Assembly (NCBI GenBank): GCA_041396705.1
Contig: JAWKYB010000004.1
Span: 62,001-126,000, forward strand
From: Alphaproteobacteria bacterium
Lineage (GTDB): Bacteria; Pseudomonadota; Alphaproteobacteria; CALKHQ01
Reading direction: 5' to 3'
Length of the DNA stretch: 64,000 nucleotides
Position numbers and translations under genes: made by a program. The notes beneath the pieces are model-generated. The model saw only the letters and a list, made by a program, of their open reading frames with translations. It was not told the origin of the DNA and ran no database searches. Positions 17,465 through 28,047 of this stretch are shown piece after piece; the stretch's first letter is position 1, and each line of letters begins with the position of its first letter.

Positions 17465-17528
17465 CCAGGGCGGGCCGCCGGGTACACCGTTGCGCGACAC
17501 CGGCGGTCTCTCGTGGGGAGGGACAGAC

Positions 17529-18806
17529 ATGCCGCAGACGCTTTTCACCAACGTTTCCATCATCGACGGTTCCGGCGCCGAACCGTTCGCCGGCCAGGTG
17601 CTGGTGCAGGGCAACCGCATCAAGGCGGTCGCCAAGGCGAACGAGCGGGTCGATCACGACAATGCCAGCATCGTCGACGGCGGCGGCGCGACGCTGATGC
17701 CGGGCCTGGTCGAGGCCCACGCCCACCCCAGCTTCGGCAACACCGCCGACCTGCACTCGCTGGGCGACATCCCGCCGGAAGAGCACACGCTGTTGGCGAT
17801 GAAGCACGTCAGGATCATGCTCGACCAGGGCTTCACGTCGCTGAACTGCGCTGCCGCGGCGAAACCGCGCCTCGATATCGTCATCCGCAACGCGATCAAT
17901 GCCGGCGACATTCCCGGCCCGCGCATGTTGGCGGCGAGCCCGGAGCTGACGGTCAGCGGCGGCCTGGGCGATGTGCGCCTGTATCACCTGCACCGCGACA
18001 CCTTCGCCATCATCTGCGACGGGGCCGACGAATTCCGCCGCTGCGCGCGCGAGATGTGCCGCGAGGGGGTCGACACACTGAAGATCAACCCGTCGGGCGA
18101 CGAGTTCGTGCCCTATGCCCGGGCACAGCAGACGGTGATGAACGACGACGAGGTGGCGGCCGTGTGCGAGGTCGCGCGCTCGCGCGACAAGCGCACCGCG
18201 ACCCATGCGCGCAGTGCCGAGTCCGTGAAGATGAGCCTGCGCCACGGCTGCGAGATCATCTATCACGCGACCTTCGCCGACGAGGAAGCGATCGACATGA
18301 TGGTGGCGCAGAAGGATCGCATCTTCGTCGCCCCCACGCTGGGCGTCACCTATACCACCCTCTACGAGGCCGGCGGCTGGGGCATCACGCCGGAGATCGG
18401 CGAGCAGCTCGGGCTCAAGCGCGAGCTGGAGCACGCCATCCCGGTGATGAAGGAGCTGAAGCGCCGCGGCGTGCGGGTGCTGCCGGGCGGCGACTACGGC
18501 TTCGCCTGGAATCCGGTCGGCGCCAATGCGCGCGACCTCGAGTATTTCGTCGACATGCTGGGCTACACGCCGCTCGAGGCGATCCATTCGGCGACCAAGC
18601 TGGGCGGCGAGATCATGATGAAAGGCGACGAGCTGGGCCAGATCAAGACCGGCTACCTGGCCGACATCCTGCTGGTCGACGGCAATCCGGCGCAGAATGT
18701 CGGCATCCTGCGTGACAAGGACAACCTGCTGGCCATCATGAAGGACGGCAGCTTCCACAAGGCGCCGCCCAGCGAGGCGCTTGCCGGGCGCATCGCCGCC
18801 GAATAG
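17529..18806 (+). CDS. Metal-dependent amidohydrolase family protein
   Basis: This 425-residue protein belongs to the imidazolonepropionase/prolidase-like branch of the amidohydrolase superfamily. The metal-binding HxH is His64-Ala-His66 in VEAHAHPS, preceded by the family motif LMPGLVE. Further ligand candidates are His in ATHARSAES and IIYHATF, and the acid in LPGGDYGFAW. It hydrolyses C-N bonds in cyclic or acyl amides in the cytoplasm; the exact substrate is unknown. A GGGGAGGGA ribosome site precedes ATG 17529. It follows the membrane protein by 64 bases and probably acts on the imported compound. Confidence 0.85.
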   Translation: MPQTLFTNVSIIDGSGAEPFAGQVLVQGNRIKAVAKANERVDHDNASIVDGGGATLMPGLVEAHAHPSFGNTADLHSLGDIPPEEHTLLAMKHVRIMLDQGFTSLNCAAAAKPRLDIVIRNAINAGDIPGPRMLAASPELTVSGGLGDVRLYHLHRDTFAIICDGADEFRRCAREMCREGVDTLKINPSGDEFVPYARAQQTVMNDDEVAAVCEVARSRDKRTATHARSAESVKMSLRHGCEIIYHATFADEEAIDMMVAQKDRIFVAPTLGVTYTTLYEAGGWGITPEIGEQLGLKRELEHAIPVMKELKRRGVRVLPGGDYGFAWNPVGANARDLEYFVDMLGYTPLEAIHSATKLGGEIMMKGDELGQIKTGYLADILLVDGNPAQNVGILRDKDNLLAIMKDGSFHKAPPSEALAGRIAAE

Positions 18807-18946
18807 GCCGCGCGGCCCAACGCCCTGGGAAGCCGCATTGCGGTCCGTCATGCGGCTTCCCACCTGCCCCTACCGCACCCGCCCGCCGAGCCCTCCCCCG
18901 CGCTGTCCCCGTCCCGGAACGAACAGATAAGCAGGAAGCGCCACCC

Positions 18947-19888
18947 ATGAGTCACGACGTCGCGGTCGTCGGCCTGATGATCCTCGATGTGCTGGGCCGG
19001 CCGGTCGAGCGGATACCCGACGGCGGCAACGTCGCCTTCATCGAAGAGATCCGGCTGACCGTGGCCGGCACCGCTGGTGGCACGGTGGTCGACTGCGCCA
19101 AGCTTGGCCTGCGGGCGCTGGCGGTCGGCGCGGTCGGCAATGACGAGAAGGGCGACTTCGTCATCGATACCTGTCGCCGCCACGGCATCGACGTGTCGGC
19201 GATGCAGCGCACCGACGCCGCGCCGACCTCGGCGACGATCCTGAACGTGCGGCCGAACGGCGACCGGCCGGCGCTGCACGTGCGCGGCGCCTCCGACCAC
19301 CTGCGGGTGACCGCGGAGGACTACGACCGGGTCTGCGACGGCCCGTTCCTGCACATGGGCGGCACCGGGCTGCTGCAGATGATGGACGGTTTTCCGACCG
19401 CCGCCCTGCTGCGCGCGGCGAAGGAGCGCGGCACCACGGTGACGTTCGACCTGATCGCGCCGAACGCCGGCACCTTCGAGCTGCTGAAGCAGTGCCTGCC
19501 CCATGTCGATTATTTCATGCCGTCGATGGAGGAAGCGGCGTTCATTTCCGGCCTCGACGATCCGGCCGCGATCGCGGCGTTCTTCCTCGACCTCGGCGCG
19601 TCGGCCTGCGTCTTCAAGTGGGGCGCCAACGGCTCCTACTACGTCACGCCGGCGAAGGCGGAGCAGATGCCCGCATTCAAGGTCAAGGTGTCCGACACCA
19701 CCGGCTGCGGCGATGCCTATTGCGCCGGTTTCATTGCTGGCTTGGCCCAGGGCTGGGAGCCCGAGCGCGCCTGCCGGCTGGGCACCGCAGCGAGCGCGCT
19801 GGTGGCCACCGGGCTCGGCTCCGATGCCGGCATCGTCGATCTGCCGAGCACCATCGCATTCATGGATACCGCAGAGACCTATGGCTGA
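18947..19888 (+). CDS. PfkB-family carbohydrate/nucleoside kinase
   Basis: The 313-residue protein has the ribokinase fold. The C-terminal PfkB signature DTTGCGDAYCAGF places the catalytic Asp at residue 256, and the N-terminal GTAGGTVVDCAKLG is the substrate-loop region. It transfers phosphate from ATP to a sugar or nucleoside hydroxyl. It ends the operon that begins at 10788, suggesting import, amide hydrolysis and phosphorylation of one ligand. The residue before the anion hole is Cys (GCGD) rather than the common Ala. Confidence 0.88.
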   Translation: MSHDVAVVGLMILDVLGRPVERIPDGGNVAFIEEIRLTVAGTAGGTVVDCAKLGLRALAVGAVGNDEKGDFVIDTCRRHGIDVSAMQRTDAAPTSATILNVRPNGDRPALHVRGASDHLRVTAEDYDRVCDGPFLHMGGTGLLQMMDGFPTAALLRAAKERGTTVTFDLIAPNAGTFELLKQCLPHVDYFMPSMEEAAFISGLDDPAAIAAFFLDLGASACVFKWGANGSYYVTPAKAEQMPAFKVKVSDTTGCGDAYCAGFIAGLAQGWEPERACRLGTAASALVATGLGSDAGIVDLPSTIAFMDTAETYG

Positions 19889-20003
19889 TCCCATAATTTC
19901 GCCCGAAAGGCCGGCCCTGAATGCGGTGCAATGAGGACACTGCCGCCGAATCGCCTATGATGGCGCCCGGCGGACGGTCGAACCCCCCTCAGCGAGGAAA
20001 GCC

Positions 20004-20438
20004 ATGCGTATCCTGATCGGTGCCCTGTTCATCCTGCTGGCCAGCGCGGCGAGCGCGCAGGCAGCCTGGTTCGTCAAGGCGGGCGTGACTGGCGCGACCG
20101 CGGCCCAGGTCGAGACGCGACGCGCGGGCGCGACCTACGGTGTCGGGCTGTACTGCTACGACAACCAGACGCCGTTCATCTACCTGACCGGCTATCCCTA
20201 TCCGACCGGCGCGACGATGACCGCCGATGTCATCATCGACAACGTGCGCTGGTTCAGGGTCGACATGGCCATGGGTGCCGGCGGCGCGCCGCAGGGCCCG
20301 GCCACCGCCCCGCTGGTGCGCGAACTGATCGTCGGCCTCGAGATGCAGGTGCGGCTGAATTCCGAGACGGTGAACTACACGCTGATCGGCTCCGCCCGCT
20401 CCCTGCGCAGCGCGTTGCGCAACTGCTTCGTCGAATAG
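20004..20438 (+). CDS. Small secreted protein of unknown function
   Basis: The 144-residue product has a signal peptide (MRILIGALFILLASAASAQA) and a mature part of about 120 residues with two cysteines (LYCYDNQ and the C-terminal RNCFVE), suggesting one disulfide. I do not recognise the family. A GAGGAAA ribosome site precedes the ATG. It stands alone between the PfkB gene and a convergent peroxiredoxin. Confidence 0.7.
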   Translation: MRILIGALFILLASAASAQAAWFVKAGVTGATAAQVETRRAGATYGVGLYCYDNQTPFIYLTGYPYPTGATMTADVIIDNVRWFRVDMAMGAGGAPQGPATAPLVRELIVGLEMQVRLNSETVNYTLIGSARSLRSALRNCFVE

Positions 20439-20468
20439 CGCGCGGCCGCCGGCGCGCAGGAAAAACGA

Positions 20469-20492
20469 AGGGGGCCTCGCGGCCCCCTTTAT
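20469..20492. terminator. Bidirectional terminator hairpin
   Basis: AAGGGGGCC and GGCCCCCTT arms around a 4-base loop, followed by a TTATTTT tract on the plus side. It separates the convergent genes ending at 20438 and 20515. Confidence 0.8.
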
Positions 20493-20514
20493 TTTGATGC
20501 GGACGCGGCGATCG

Positions 20515-21000
20515 TCAGAGGTCGTTCAGCATCGTCCCCGCATCGGAAACGGCCATCTCGCCGGGCGCTTCCTCGACATGCAGGCTGGCGACCTTGCCGT
20601 CCTTGACCAGCATGGAGAAGCGCTTGCCGCGCGCGCCGAGGCCGGCGCCGCTGGCATCGAATTCCAGGCCAAGCGCCTTGGTGAAGCTGGCGTTCCAGTC
20701 GCCGACCATGCGCACCTTGCCTTCGGCATGCAGGGAATCGCCCCAGGCGGCCATGACGAACGGGTCGTTGACCGAAATGCAGATGATCTCGTCCACGCCC
20801 TTGGCCTTCAGCGCGTCGGCATTGTCGCGATAGCTCGGCACGTGCTTGGCGGTGCAGGTCGGCGTGTATGCGCCGGGCACCGAGAACAGGGCGATCGTCT
20901 TGCCGCCGAAAAGCTCGTCGCTCGAGACGTCCATCAGGCCGTCCGGCCCCTTCACCTTGAAGGTCGCCGCCGGCACCTTGTCACCAACCTGGATCGTCAT
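20515..21000 (-). CDS. Peroxiredoxin (Prx5/AhpE-like, AhpC/TSA family)
   Basis: The 161-residue protein matches atypical peroxiredoxin 5. The peroxidatic cysteine is Cys49 in VPGAYTPTCTAKHVP, and no close resolving cysteine is evident, as in many bacterial Prx5 enzymes that use glutathione or glutaredoxin. It reduces peroxides in the cytoplasm. The start at 21000 gives the canonical MTIQVGDKVP N-terminus. The open frame extends 300 bases upstream across the convergent region, but that part has no family similarity. Confidence 0.9.
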   Translation of the reverse strand: MTIQVGDKVPAATFKVKGPDGLMDVSSDELFGGKTIALFSVPGAYTPTCTAKHVPSYRDNADALKAKGVDEIICISVNDPFVMAAWGDSLHAEGKVRMVGDWNASFTKALGLEFDASGAGLGARGKRFSMLVKDGKVASLHVEEAPGEMAVSDAGTMLNDL

Positions 21001-21115
21001 GGATTCTCCCTCGCGCTGTGATTGTTCATGGGACACGCCGATCGGCACCGCGTTGCGCGCGGCCGATGCGGTGGAGGTAATATAGCCGCGGCCAAAAGGA
21101 AAGCGCCGGTGCGCG

Positions 21116-22320
21116 TCATTCGTGGCGCAGCGCCTCGATCGGGTCCATGCGCGCGGCCCGGCGCGCCGGCAGGTAGCCGAAGGCGATGCCGACCAGGGCG
21201 GCGAACAGCAGCGCGACGATGACGATGGTCGGTTCGAAGACGAAGGGAATGCCGAGCGGCCTTGCGCCGAGGTAGGACCCGCCGAGCCCGAGCGCGGCAC
21301 CGGCCAGCCCGCCGATCGACGACAGCGCGGCGGACTCGATCAGGAATTGCGCCAGCACCTCGCGCTCCAGCGCGCCGATCGCCAGCCGGGTGCCGATCTC
21401 GCGGGTCCGCTCGGTCACCGACACCAGCATGATGTTCATGATGCCGATGCCGCCGACCAGCAGGCTGATCGCCGCGATCGCACCGAGCAGCGCTGTCAGC
21501 ACACCGGTGACCTGCTCCACGGTCTTGCTGATCTCCTCGATGTCCTGCACCTGGAAGTCGTTGGCCTCGTTGGCAAGCAGGTGGCGGCGTTCGCGCAGCA
21601 GCGCCGTGGCGCGCTCGACCACGGCGCCGGTCGCCTCCGCCGTGGCCGCCGAGATCAGGATCACGTTGATGTCCTGGTTGCCGGAGATGCGCCGCTGGAA
21701 GGTGGTCAGCGGCATCAGGATCAGGTCATCCTGGTCCTGGCCGAAGGTGGACTGGCCCTTCGCGCTCAGTACGCCGACGACCTGGCACGACATCCGCCCG
21801 ATGCGCACCTGGGCGCCGAGCGGATCCTGGCGGCCGAACAGCTCGCGCCTGATGGTCCGGCCGATCACGCACAGCGACTTGCCGGCGCGCACCTCGGTCG
21901 CATCGAACGGACGGCCGATCTCGGTCGGCCAGATGCGCACGTCGAAATAGCCGGTGTCGGTGCCGATCACCGTCGTGGTCCAGTTGCGGTTGGCGACCAC
22001 GGCCAATTCGCTGCTCATCGACACGGCGGCGATCCCGGCGATGCCGGGAACCTCCCGCGCCATCGCCCGTGCGTCCTCCTCGCGGAACGGAATTGCGGCC
22101 GCGGGCTGCCCCGGCGCGCGGGCGGCGCCCGGCGTGACGACGACCAGATTGCGGCCCAGGTTGGCGATGTCGGCGGTGACGCTGGCGGTGGCGCCGCCGC
22201 CGAGCGTCACCAGCGCCACCACCGAGGCGACGCCGATCACGATGCCCAGCATGGTCAGTGTCGAGCGCAGCACGTTGCGCCGGATCTCGCGCAGGGCCAG
22301 CATGATCGCGTTGAACAGCA

Positions 22321-22321
<1 letters not shown>
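21116..22321 (-). CDS. MacB-like ABC efflux permease (FtsX domain)
   Basis: This 401-residue protein has an N-terminal helix (STLTMLGIVIGVASVVALVTL), a periplasmic MacB core domain, and three C-terminal helices of the FtsX fold with the conserved ERTREIGTRLAIGA. It is the split-permease version of MacB, with the ATPase encoded separately upstream. The start codon overlaps the stop of the ATPase gene. Together with the adaptor at 23028 it forms a tripartite efflux or lipoprotein/peptide export pump; no outer-membrane partner is encoded here. Confidence 0.88.
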
Positions 22322-23027
<706 letters not shown>

Positions 23028-23028
<1 letters not shown>

Positions 23029-24242
23029 CACTCGGGCCTGACGATATCCACGATCAGCGGATCGCCCGGCTCGACCGGCCCGTCCAGCACCTCGGTCCAC
23101 AGCCCGTCGCTGATGCCGACGCGCACAACCAGCGGCGCCGCCGTGCCGCCGTCGAGGGCCCAGACAACACGCTCGTCCGCCGCCGTCGCCGGCACGGCCT
23201 GCGCGTCGATCGGCTCCGGCGGAGTGAAGCGCAGGGCACCGTTCGGGATCAGCACGGCAGCCGGCCGGGTTGTGGTGGCGATGTCGGCTGTGGCGGTCAT
23301 GCCCGGCCGCAGCAGCAGGTCCGGATTGTCGACCGAGAGCAGCGCCTCGTAGGTGACGACACCCTGGATGGTCTGCGGCGCGAAGCGAACCGAAGTCAGG
23401 GTCGCATCGAAGCGCCGGTTGGGATAGGCGTCGACGCCGAACGTGGCCGACTGGCCCTCCAGCACCTGACCGATGTCGGCCTCGTCGACGTCGAGATGCA
23501 GTTCCATCTTGGCCAGGTCCTCGGCCAGGGTGAACAGCACCGGCGCCTGCAGCGAGGCGACCACGGTCTGCCCGACCTCCACCGCTCGCGAGATCACCAG
23601 CCCGTCGATGGGCGAGCGGATCACCGCCTTGCCGCGGTTGGCGATGTCGAGCTCGAGCGCGGCCTCGGCCAGGCTGACCTGGGCACGGGCGATGGCGACG
23701 GAGGCCTCGGCCCGCGCCGCGGCCGCGCGCGCGGCGTCCAGTTCCTGCGTGGAGGCGATGTTGCGCTGGGCCAGCGTCTCCATCCGGCTGGCGTTGGCGC
23801 GCATCTCGGCCAGCGTCGCCTCCGCCTCGCGGACGGTCGCCTGCGCGGAGGCCAGCGCCGCTTCCGACTTCAGCACCTGGGCGTCGAGTTGCTCGGTGTT
23901 GAGCTCGGCCAGCACCTGGCCGGCGCCGACGGTGTCGTTGTAGTCGACCAGCACCCGGCTGACCCGGCCCGATATCTCGCTGCCGACGTCGACCTGGTTG
24001 CGCGGCTGCAGCGTGCCGGTGGCGGTGACGGTGACGACGAGGTCGTCCTGGCGCACGGCCTCGGTGCGGTAGTCCAGCGCCGGGTTGGCCGCGCCGCGCA
24101 GCCAGTAGGTCACGCCGGCGGCGAGCGCGCCAAGCGCCAGCACCGCCACTGTCCATCGCAACGCCCGGCGCCGCGCCGAGGACCGGCCGACCCCGAGCAT
24201 CCGTGCCACCGCCTGATCGTCGTCGGGTGCGATCCTGGTCAC
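23028..24242 (-). CDS. HlyD/MacA-type periplasmic adaptor of ABC efflux pump
   Basis: The product of about 404 residues has a single N-terminal membrane anchor (WTVAVLALGALAAGVTYWL), a split biotinyl-lipoyl-like domain (TGTLQPRNQVDVGSEISGRV) and an Ala/Glu-rich coiled-coil hairpin in the middle. This is the architecture of MacA. GTG 24242 is preferred because AAGGAG lies 10 bases upstream; GTG 24269 would add nine residues. It is the first gene of the three-gene efflux operon and its stop overlaps the ATPase start. Confidence 0.85.
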
Positions 24243-24379
24243 GCCGCCTGCGCTCCTTCCATGCTGCACATGGGTAGTCGATTACATCGCCGCCACACAG
24301 CTGTCGCGCCGTCGCACGGAGGGAACGGTGCGCGGCCTGCGCGTGTTTCAGCGGTATCGCAGCCATGGAGGAAAGCATT

Positions 24380-24733
24380 ATGGCGAATATCGGCACGCAG
24401 ATTTCGTCCGATCAGGTCGAAGGCACCGACGTCTATGGGCCCGACGGCGAAAAGATCGGGAAGATCGATCGGGTGATGATCGAGAAGACGTCGGGCAAGG
24501 TGACCTATGCGGTGATGACGTTCGGGGGCTTCCTGGGCTTCGGCGAGGAGGAGTACCCGCTGCCGTGGGCGACCCTGCGCTACGACACCCGGCTGAACGG
24601 CTACATCGCGAACGTGACGGCCGACCAGGTCAAGACCGCGCCGGTCTATGCGACCGACGACGAGGTGTGGTCCAACCGGGAATGGGAAAGCCGGGTGCAT
24701 CAGCATTACGGCGTCAGCCCCTACTGGCCCTGA
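24380..24733 (+). CDS. PRC-barrel domain protein
   Basis: The 117-residue protein contains a PRC-barrel: DQVEGTDVYGPDGEKIGKID, then VMIEKTSGKVTYAVMTFGG and the EEYPLPWATLRYD strand. Stand-alone PRC-barrel proteins of this size are common in alphaproteobacteria and often rise under stress; their biochemical role is unclear. ATG 24380 is preceded by GGAGG at 8 bases. It is divergent from the efflux operon. Confidence 0.85.
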   Translation: MANIGTQISSDQVEGTDVYGPDGEKIGKIDRVMIEKTSGKVTYAVMTFGGFLGFGEEEYPLPWATLRYDTRLNGYIANVTADQVKTAPVYATDDEVWSNREWESRVHQHYGVSPYWP

Positions 24734-24805
24734 TCGCCTGCAAGCCCGATCCGGCGCGTTGGGGGGACAATGGGCCGCGGCGCTGCAGCGACGCGGCCCG
24801 GAAAC

Positions 24806-24838
24806 ACATCGGGCCGGGAACAGCTCCCGGCCCGATGT
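24806..24838. terminator. Perfect 14-bp inverted repeat between convergent genes
   Basis: ACATCGGGCCGGGA and TCCCGGCCCGATGT are perfect complements around a 5-base loop. The element lies between the PRC-barrel gene and the cox-like operon and probably ends transcription or protects mRNA 3' ends from both sides. It has no T-tract. Confidence 0.65.
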
Positions 24839-24863
24839 CGCATTCCGGCGTTGACGCCGCCTG

Positions 24864-25658
24864 TCAGCCGGCGGCGGCGACCGCGCGCTTCGCCAGCACC
24901 TTGATCAGGTGTGCGCGATATTCCGGCGTGGCGTGAATGTCGCCGTTCAGGCCACCGGCGTCGATCGTGACGCCGTCGAGGGCCGCCGCCGAAAAGCTGC
25001 CGGCCAGCGCCGCTTCCAGCTCGCTCGCCCGATAGGCGCAGGGCGCCGCTCCGGTCACCGCCACCCGCACGCCGCCGCCGGTCTGCGCGACGAACACGCC
25101 GACCAGCGCATAGCGCGACGCCGGGTTGGGGAACTTGACGTAGGCCGCTTTCGCCGGCTTCGGAAAGGTGACCGCGGTGATGATCTCGCCGTCTTCCAGC
25201 GCCGTCTCGAACATGCCGGTGAAGAAGGCGTCGGCCGCGATCGTGCGCTTGTTGGTGTGCACGGTCGCGTTCAGCGCCAGCACCGCACCCGGGTAGTCGG
25301 CGGCCGGGTCGTTGTTGGCGATCGATCCGCCGATGGTGCCGCGGTTGCGAACCTGCGGGTCGCCGATGCCGTCGGCCAGGCTTGCGAGCGCCGGGATGGC
25401 CGCCTTGACGTCGGCCGAGGCGGCGACCGCCGCGTGGGTGGTCATCGCCCCGATCTTCAGTCCGTCGCCGGATGCGCTGATACCGGCCAGGTCGCGGATC
25501 GCGCCCAGGTCGACCAGATCGGACGGCTCGGCCAGCCGCTGCTTCATGGTCGGGATCAGCGTCATGCCGCCTGCCAGCAGCTTGCCGTCCGACGCGCCGG
25601 AAATCGCCGACGCCGCTTCCGCAAGCGAGGACGGCCGATGATATGCGAAGTTGTACAT
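24864..25658 (-). CDS. coxM: CO dehydrogenase-like FAD-binding medium subunit
   Basis: The 264-residue flavoprotein starts MYNFAYHRPSSLAEA and has the FAD motifs AGGMTLIPTMK and TIGGSIANNDPAADYP of the xanthine dehydrogenase/CODH medium subunit. It passes electrons from the iron-sulfur subunit to FAD and on to quinone or another acceptor. It is the third gene of the S-L-M operon, 16 bases after the large-subunit stop. This gene order and the large-subunit motif indicate a form II enzyme. Confidence 0.85.
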   Translation of the reverse strand: MYNFAYHRPSSLAEAASAISGASDGKLLAGGMTLIPTMKQRLAEPSDLVDLGAIRDLAGISASGDGLKIGAMTTHAAVAASADVKAAIPALASLADGIGDPQVRNRGTIGGSIANNDPAADYPGAVLALNATVHTNKRTIAADAFFTGMFETALEDGEIITAVTFPKPAKAAYVKFPNPASRYALVGVFVAQTGGGVRVAVTGAAPCAYRASELEAALAGSFSAAALDGVTIDAGGLNGDIHATPEYRAHLIKVLAKRAVAAAG

Positions 25659-25674
25659 TGTCGAATGTCCTCCC

Positions 25675-28047
25675 TTACTCGGCCGCCGCCGGGATCCGGG
25701 CGGCCTGGATGGCCTGCCAGACCTTGAGCGGGGTCGCCGGCATTTCGATCTTGGTGACGCCGAGCGGCGCCAGCGCATCCAGCACCGCGTTGATGACCGC
25801 GGGCGGCGAGCCGATGGCGCCGGTCTCGCCGACGCCCTTGACCTCGAGTGGGTTCGAGGCGCCAAGGATTTCCATGTTCGCGGTCTTGTACGACGGCACG
25901 TCGTCCGCGCGCGGCATGGTGTAATCCATGTATGACCCGGTCACCAGCTGCCCGTCGGCGTCGTAGACGCACTGCTCGAGCAGCGCCTGGCCGATGCCCT
26001 GCGCCAGCCCGCCATGGACCTGGCCCTCGACGATCATCGGGTTCAGCACCCGGCCGACGTCGTCGACCGTGGTGAACGACACCACGTCGACCTTGCCGGT
26101 GTCGGGGTCGACCTCGACCTCGCAGACGTGGCAGCCCATCGGATAGGAGAAGTTGAGCGGGTCGTAGAACGCCTTCTCCTCCAGCCCGGGCTCGAGCTCG
26201 GTGATCGGGTAGTTGTGCGGCACATAGGCGGTCAGCGCGACCTGGCCGAACGGCACCGACTTGTCGGTGCCGGCGATGGTGAAGTTGCCGTCCTTGAACT
26301 CGATGTCGGCGGTTGACGCCTCCATCAGGTGAGCGGCGATCTTCTTCGCCTTGTCGACGACCTTTTCCAGCGCCTTGACCAGCGCCGCGCCGCCGACCGG
26401 CGCCGAGCGCGAGCCATAGGTGCCCATGCCGAACTGCACCTCGTCGGTGTCGCCATGGACGATGGCAACCTGGTCGAGGTCGACGCCCAGCATCTCGTGC
26501 ACGATCTGGGCGAACACGGTCTCGTGGCCCTGGCCGTGGCTGTGCAGGCCGGTGTGCACCACGACCGAGCCGGTCGGGTTCACGCGCACGGTCGCCGACT
26601 CGTAAAGCCCGGCACGGGCGCCGAGCGAGCCGACCACCGCCGATGGTGCGATGCCGCAGGCCTCGATGTAGGTCGAAAGCCCGATGCCGCGCCGCTTGCC
26701 CTTTGCCTCCGACGCGCTGCGCCGGGCGGCGAAGCCGCTCCAGTCGGCCGCCTTGAGGCCGGCGTCCAGCACTGCCGGATAGTTGCCGACGTCGTACTGC
26801 AGCGCCACCGGGGTCTGGTAGGGGAACTGGTCCGGCTTGATCATGTTGCGGCGTCGCAGCTCGACCTGGTCGATGCCCGACTGCTTGGCCGCCTCGGTCA
26901 CCAGCCGCTCGAGCAGGTAGCTCGCCTCCGGCCGGCCGGCACCGCGATAGGCGTCGACGGGCACGGTGTTGGTGAAGATCGCCTTCACCTCGACATGGAC
27001 GACCGGGGTCTTGTACACGCCGGCCAGCAGCGTGGCGTAGAGATAGGTCGGGATGCACGGCGCGAAGGTCGACAGATAGGCGCCCATGTTGGCCTTGGTC
27101 GCGACCTTGAGCCCGAGGAAGTTGCCGTCGCCGTCCATCGCCAGCTCGGCGTGGGTGATGTGGTCGCGGCCGTGGGCGTCGGTGAGGAAGCTCTCGCTGC
27201 GTTCGGCGGTCCACTTCACCGGGCGCTTGATCTTGCCCGCGGCCCAGGTGGCGATCGCCTCCTCGGCATAGTGATAGATCTTCGAGCCGAAGCCGCCACC
27301 GACGTCCGGTGCCACCACCCGCAGCTTGTGCTCCGGGATCGACAGTACGAAGGCGCCCATCAGCAGCCGGATCACGTGCGGGTTCTGGCTGGTGGTGTAG
27401 AGCGTGTACTTCCCGCTGGCCGGCTCGTAGTCGCCGACGGCCGCTCGCGGCTCCATCGCGTTCGGAATCAGACGGTTCTGCACCAGGTCGAACTTGACCA
27501 CGCGCGCCGCCCCGGCGAACGCGGCGTCGGCCGCGGCCTTGTCGCCGAGTTCCCAGTCGTAGCAGAGGTTGCCGGCGGCCTCGTCGTGCACCAGCGGCGC
27601 GCCGGAGGCCAGCGCCTGGTCCATCGTCACCGCGGCGGGCAAGACCTCGTAGTCGACCACGATCGCCTCGGCGGCGTCGCGCGCCTGCGCCTTGGTCTCG
27701 GCGATGGCGACCGCGACCTGGTCGCCGACATGGCGCACCTTGCCCTTGGCCAGCGGCGGGTGCGGCGGCTCCGCCATCGGGCTGCCGTCCTTGTTGTGGA
27801 TCTGCCAGCCGCACGGCAGGCTGCCGACCTCCATGTCGTCGCCGGTGAAGATCGCGACGACGCCCGGCATGGCCTTGGCCGCGGCGGTGTCGATGCGCGC
27901 GATCCGCGCATGCGCGTGCGGCGAGCGCAGGATCCAGGCATAGGTCTGGCCCGGCCGGTTGACGTCGTCGACATAGTTGCCGCGGCCGGTGAGGAACCGC
28001 GGATCTTCAAGGCGCGCGACCCGCGCGCCGATGCCTTGGGCTGTCAT
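25675..28047 (-). CDS. coxL: Form II CODH-like molybdopterin large subunit
   Basis: The 790-residue protein has the two-domain xanthine dehydrogenase architecture with MPT-binding motifs (for example GGGFGSKIYHYAEE). The active-site loop is VDAYRGAGRPEA, the form II signature AYRGAGR, not the AYxCSFR of proven CO oxidisers. Oxidation of CO is therefore doubtful and another aldehyde, purine or aromatic substrate is possible. The start ATG overlaps the stop of the small subunit (ATGA). No maturation genes (coxDEF type) are present nearby. Confidence 0.9.
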   Translation of the reverse strand: MTAQGIGARVARLEDPRFLTGRGNYVDDVNRPGQTYAWILRSPHAHARIARIDTAAAKAMPGVVAIFTGDDMEVGSLPCGWQIHNKDGSPMAEPPHPPLAKGKVRHVGDQVAVAIAETKAQARDAAEAIVVDYEVLPAAVTMDQALASGAPLVHDEAAGNLCYDWELGDKAAADAAFAGAARVVKFDLVQNRLIPNAMEPRAAVGDYEPASGKYTLYTTSQNPHVIRLLMGAFVLSIPEHKLRVVAPDVGGGFGSKIYHYAEEAIATWAAGKIKRPVKWTAERSESFLTDAHGRDHITHAELAMDGDGNFLGLKVATKANMGAYLSTFAPCIPTYLYATLLAGVYKTPVVHVEVKAIFTNTVPVDAYRGAGRPEASYLLERLVTEAAKQSGIDQVELRRRNMIKPDQFPYQTPVALQYDVGNYPAVLDAGLKAADWSGFAARRSASEAKGKRRGIGLSTYIEACGIAPSAVVGSLGARAGLYESATVRVNPTGSVVVHTGLHSHGQGHETVFAQIVHEMLGVDLDQVAIVHGDTDEVQFGMGTYGSRSAPVGGAALVKALEKVVDKAKKIAAHLMEASTADIEFKDGNFTIAGTDKSVPFGQVALTAYVPHNYPITELEPGLEEKAFYDPLNFSYPMGCHVCEVEVDPDTGKVDVVSFTTVDDVGRVLNPMIVEGQVHGGLAQGIGQALLEQCVYDADGQLVTGSYMDYTMPRADDVPSYKTANMEILGASNPLEVKGVGETGAIGSPPAVINAVLDALAPLGVTKIEMPATPLKVWQAIQAARIPAAAE

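Noticed and set aside
20515..21300. Peroxiredoxin extended to 261 codons
   Set aside because: The extension overlaps the MacB-like permease gene on the same strand and has no peroxiredoxin similarity; the family start is at 21000.
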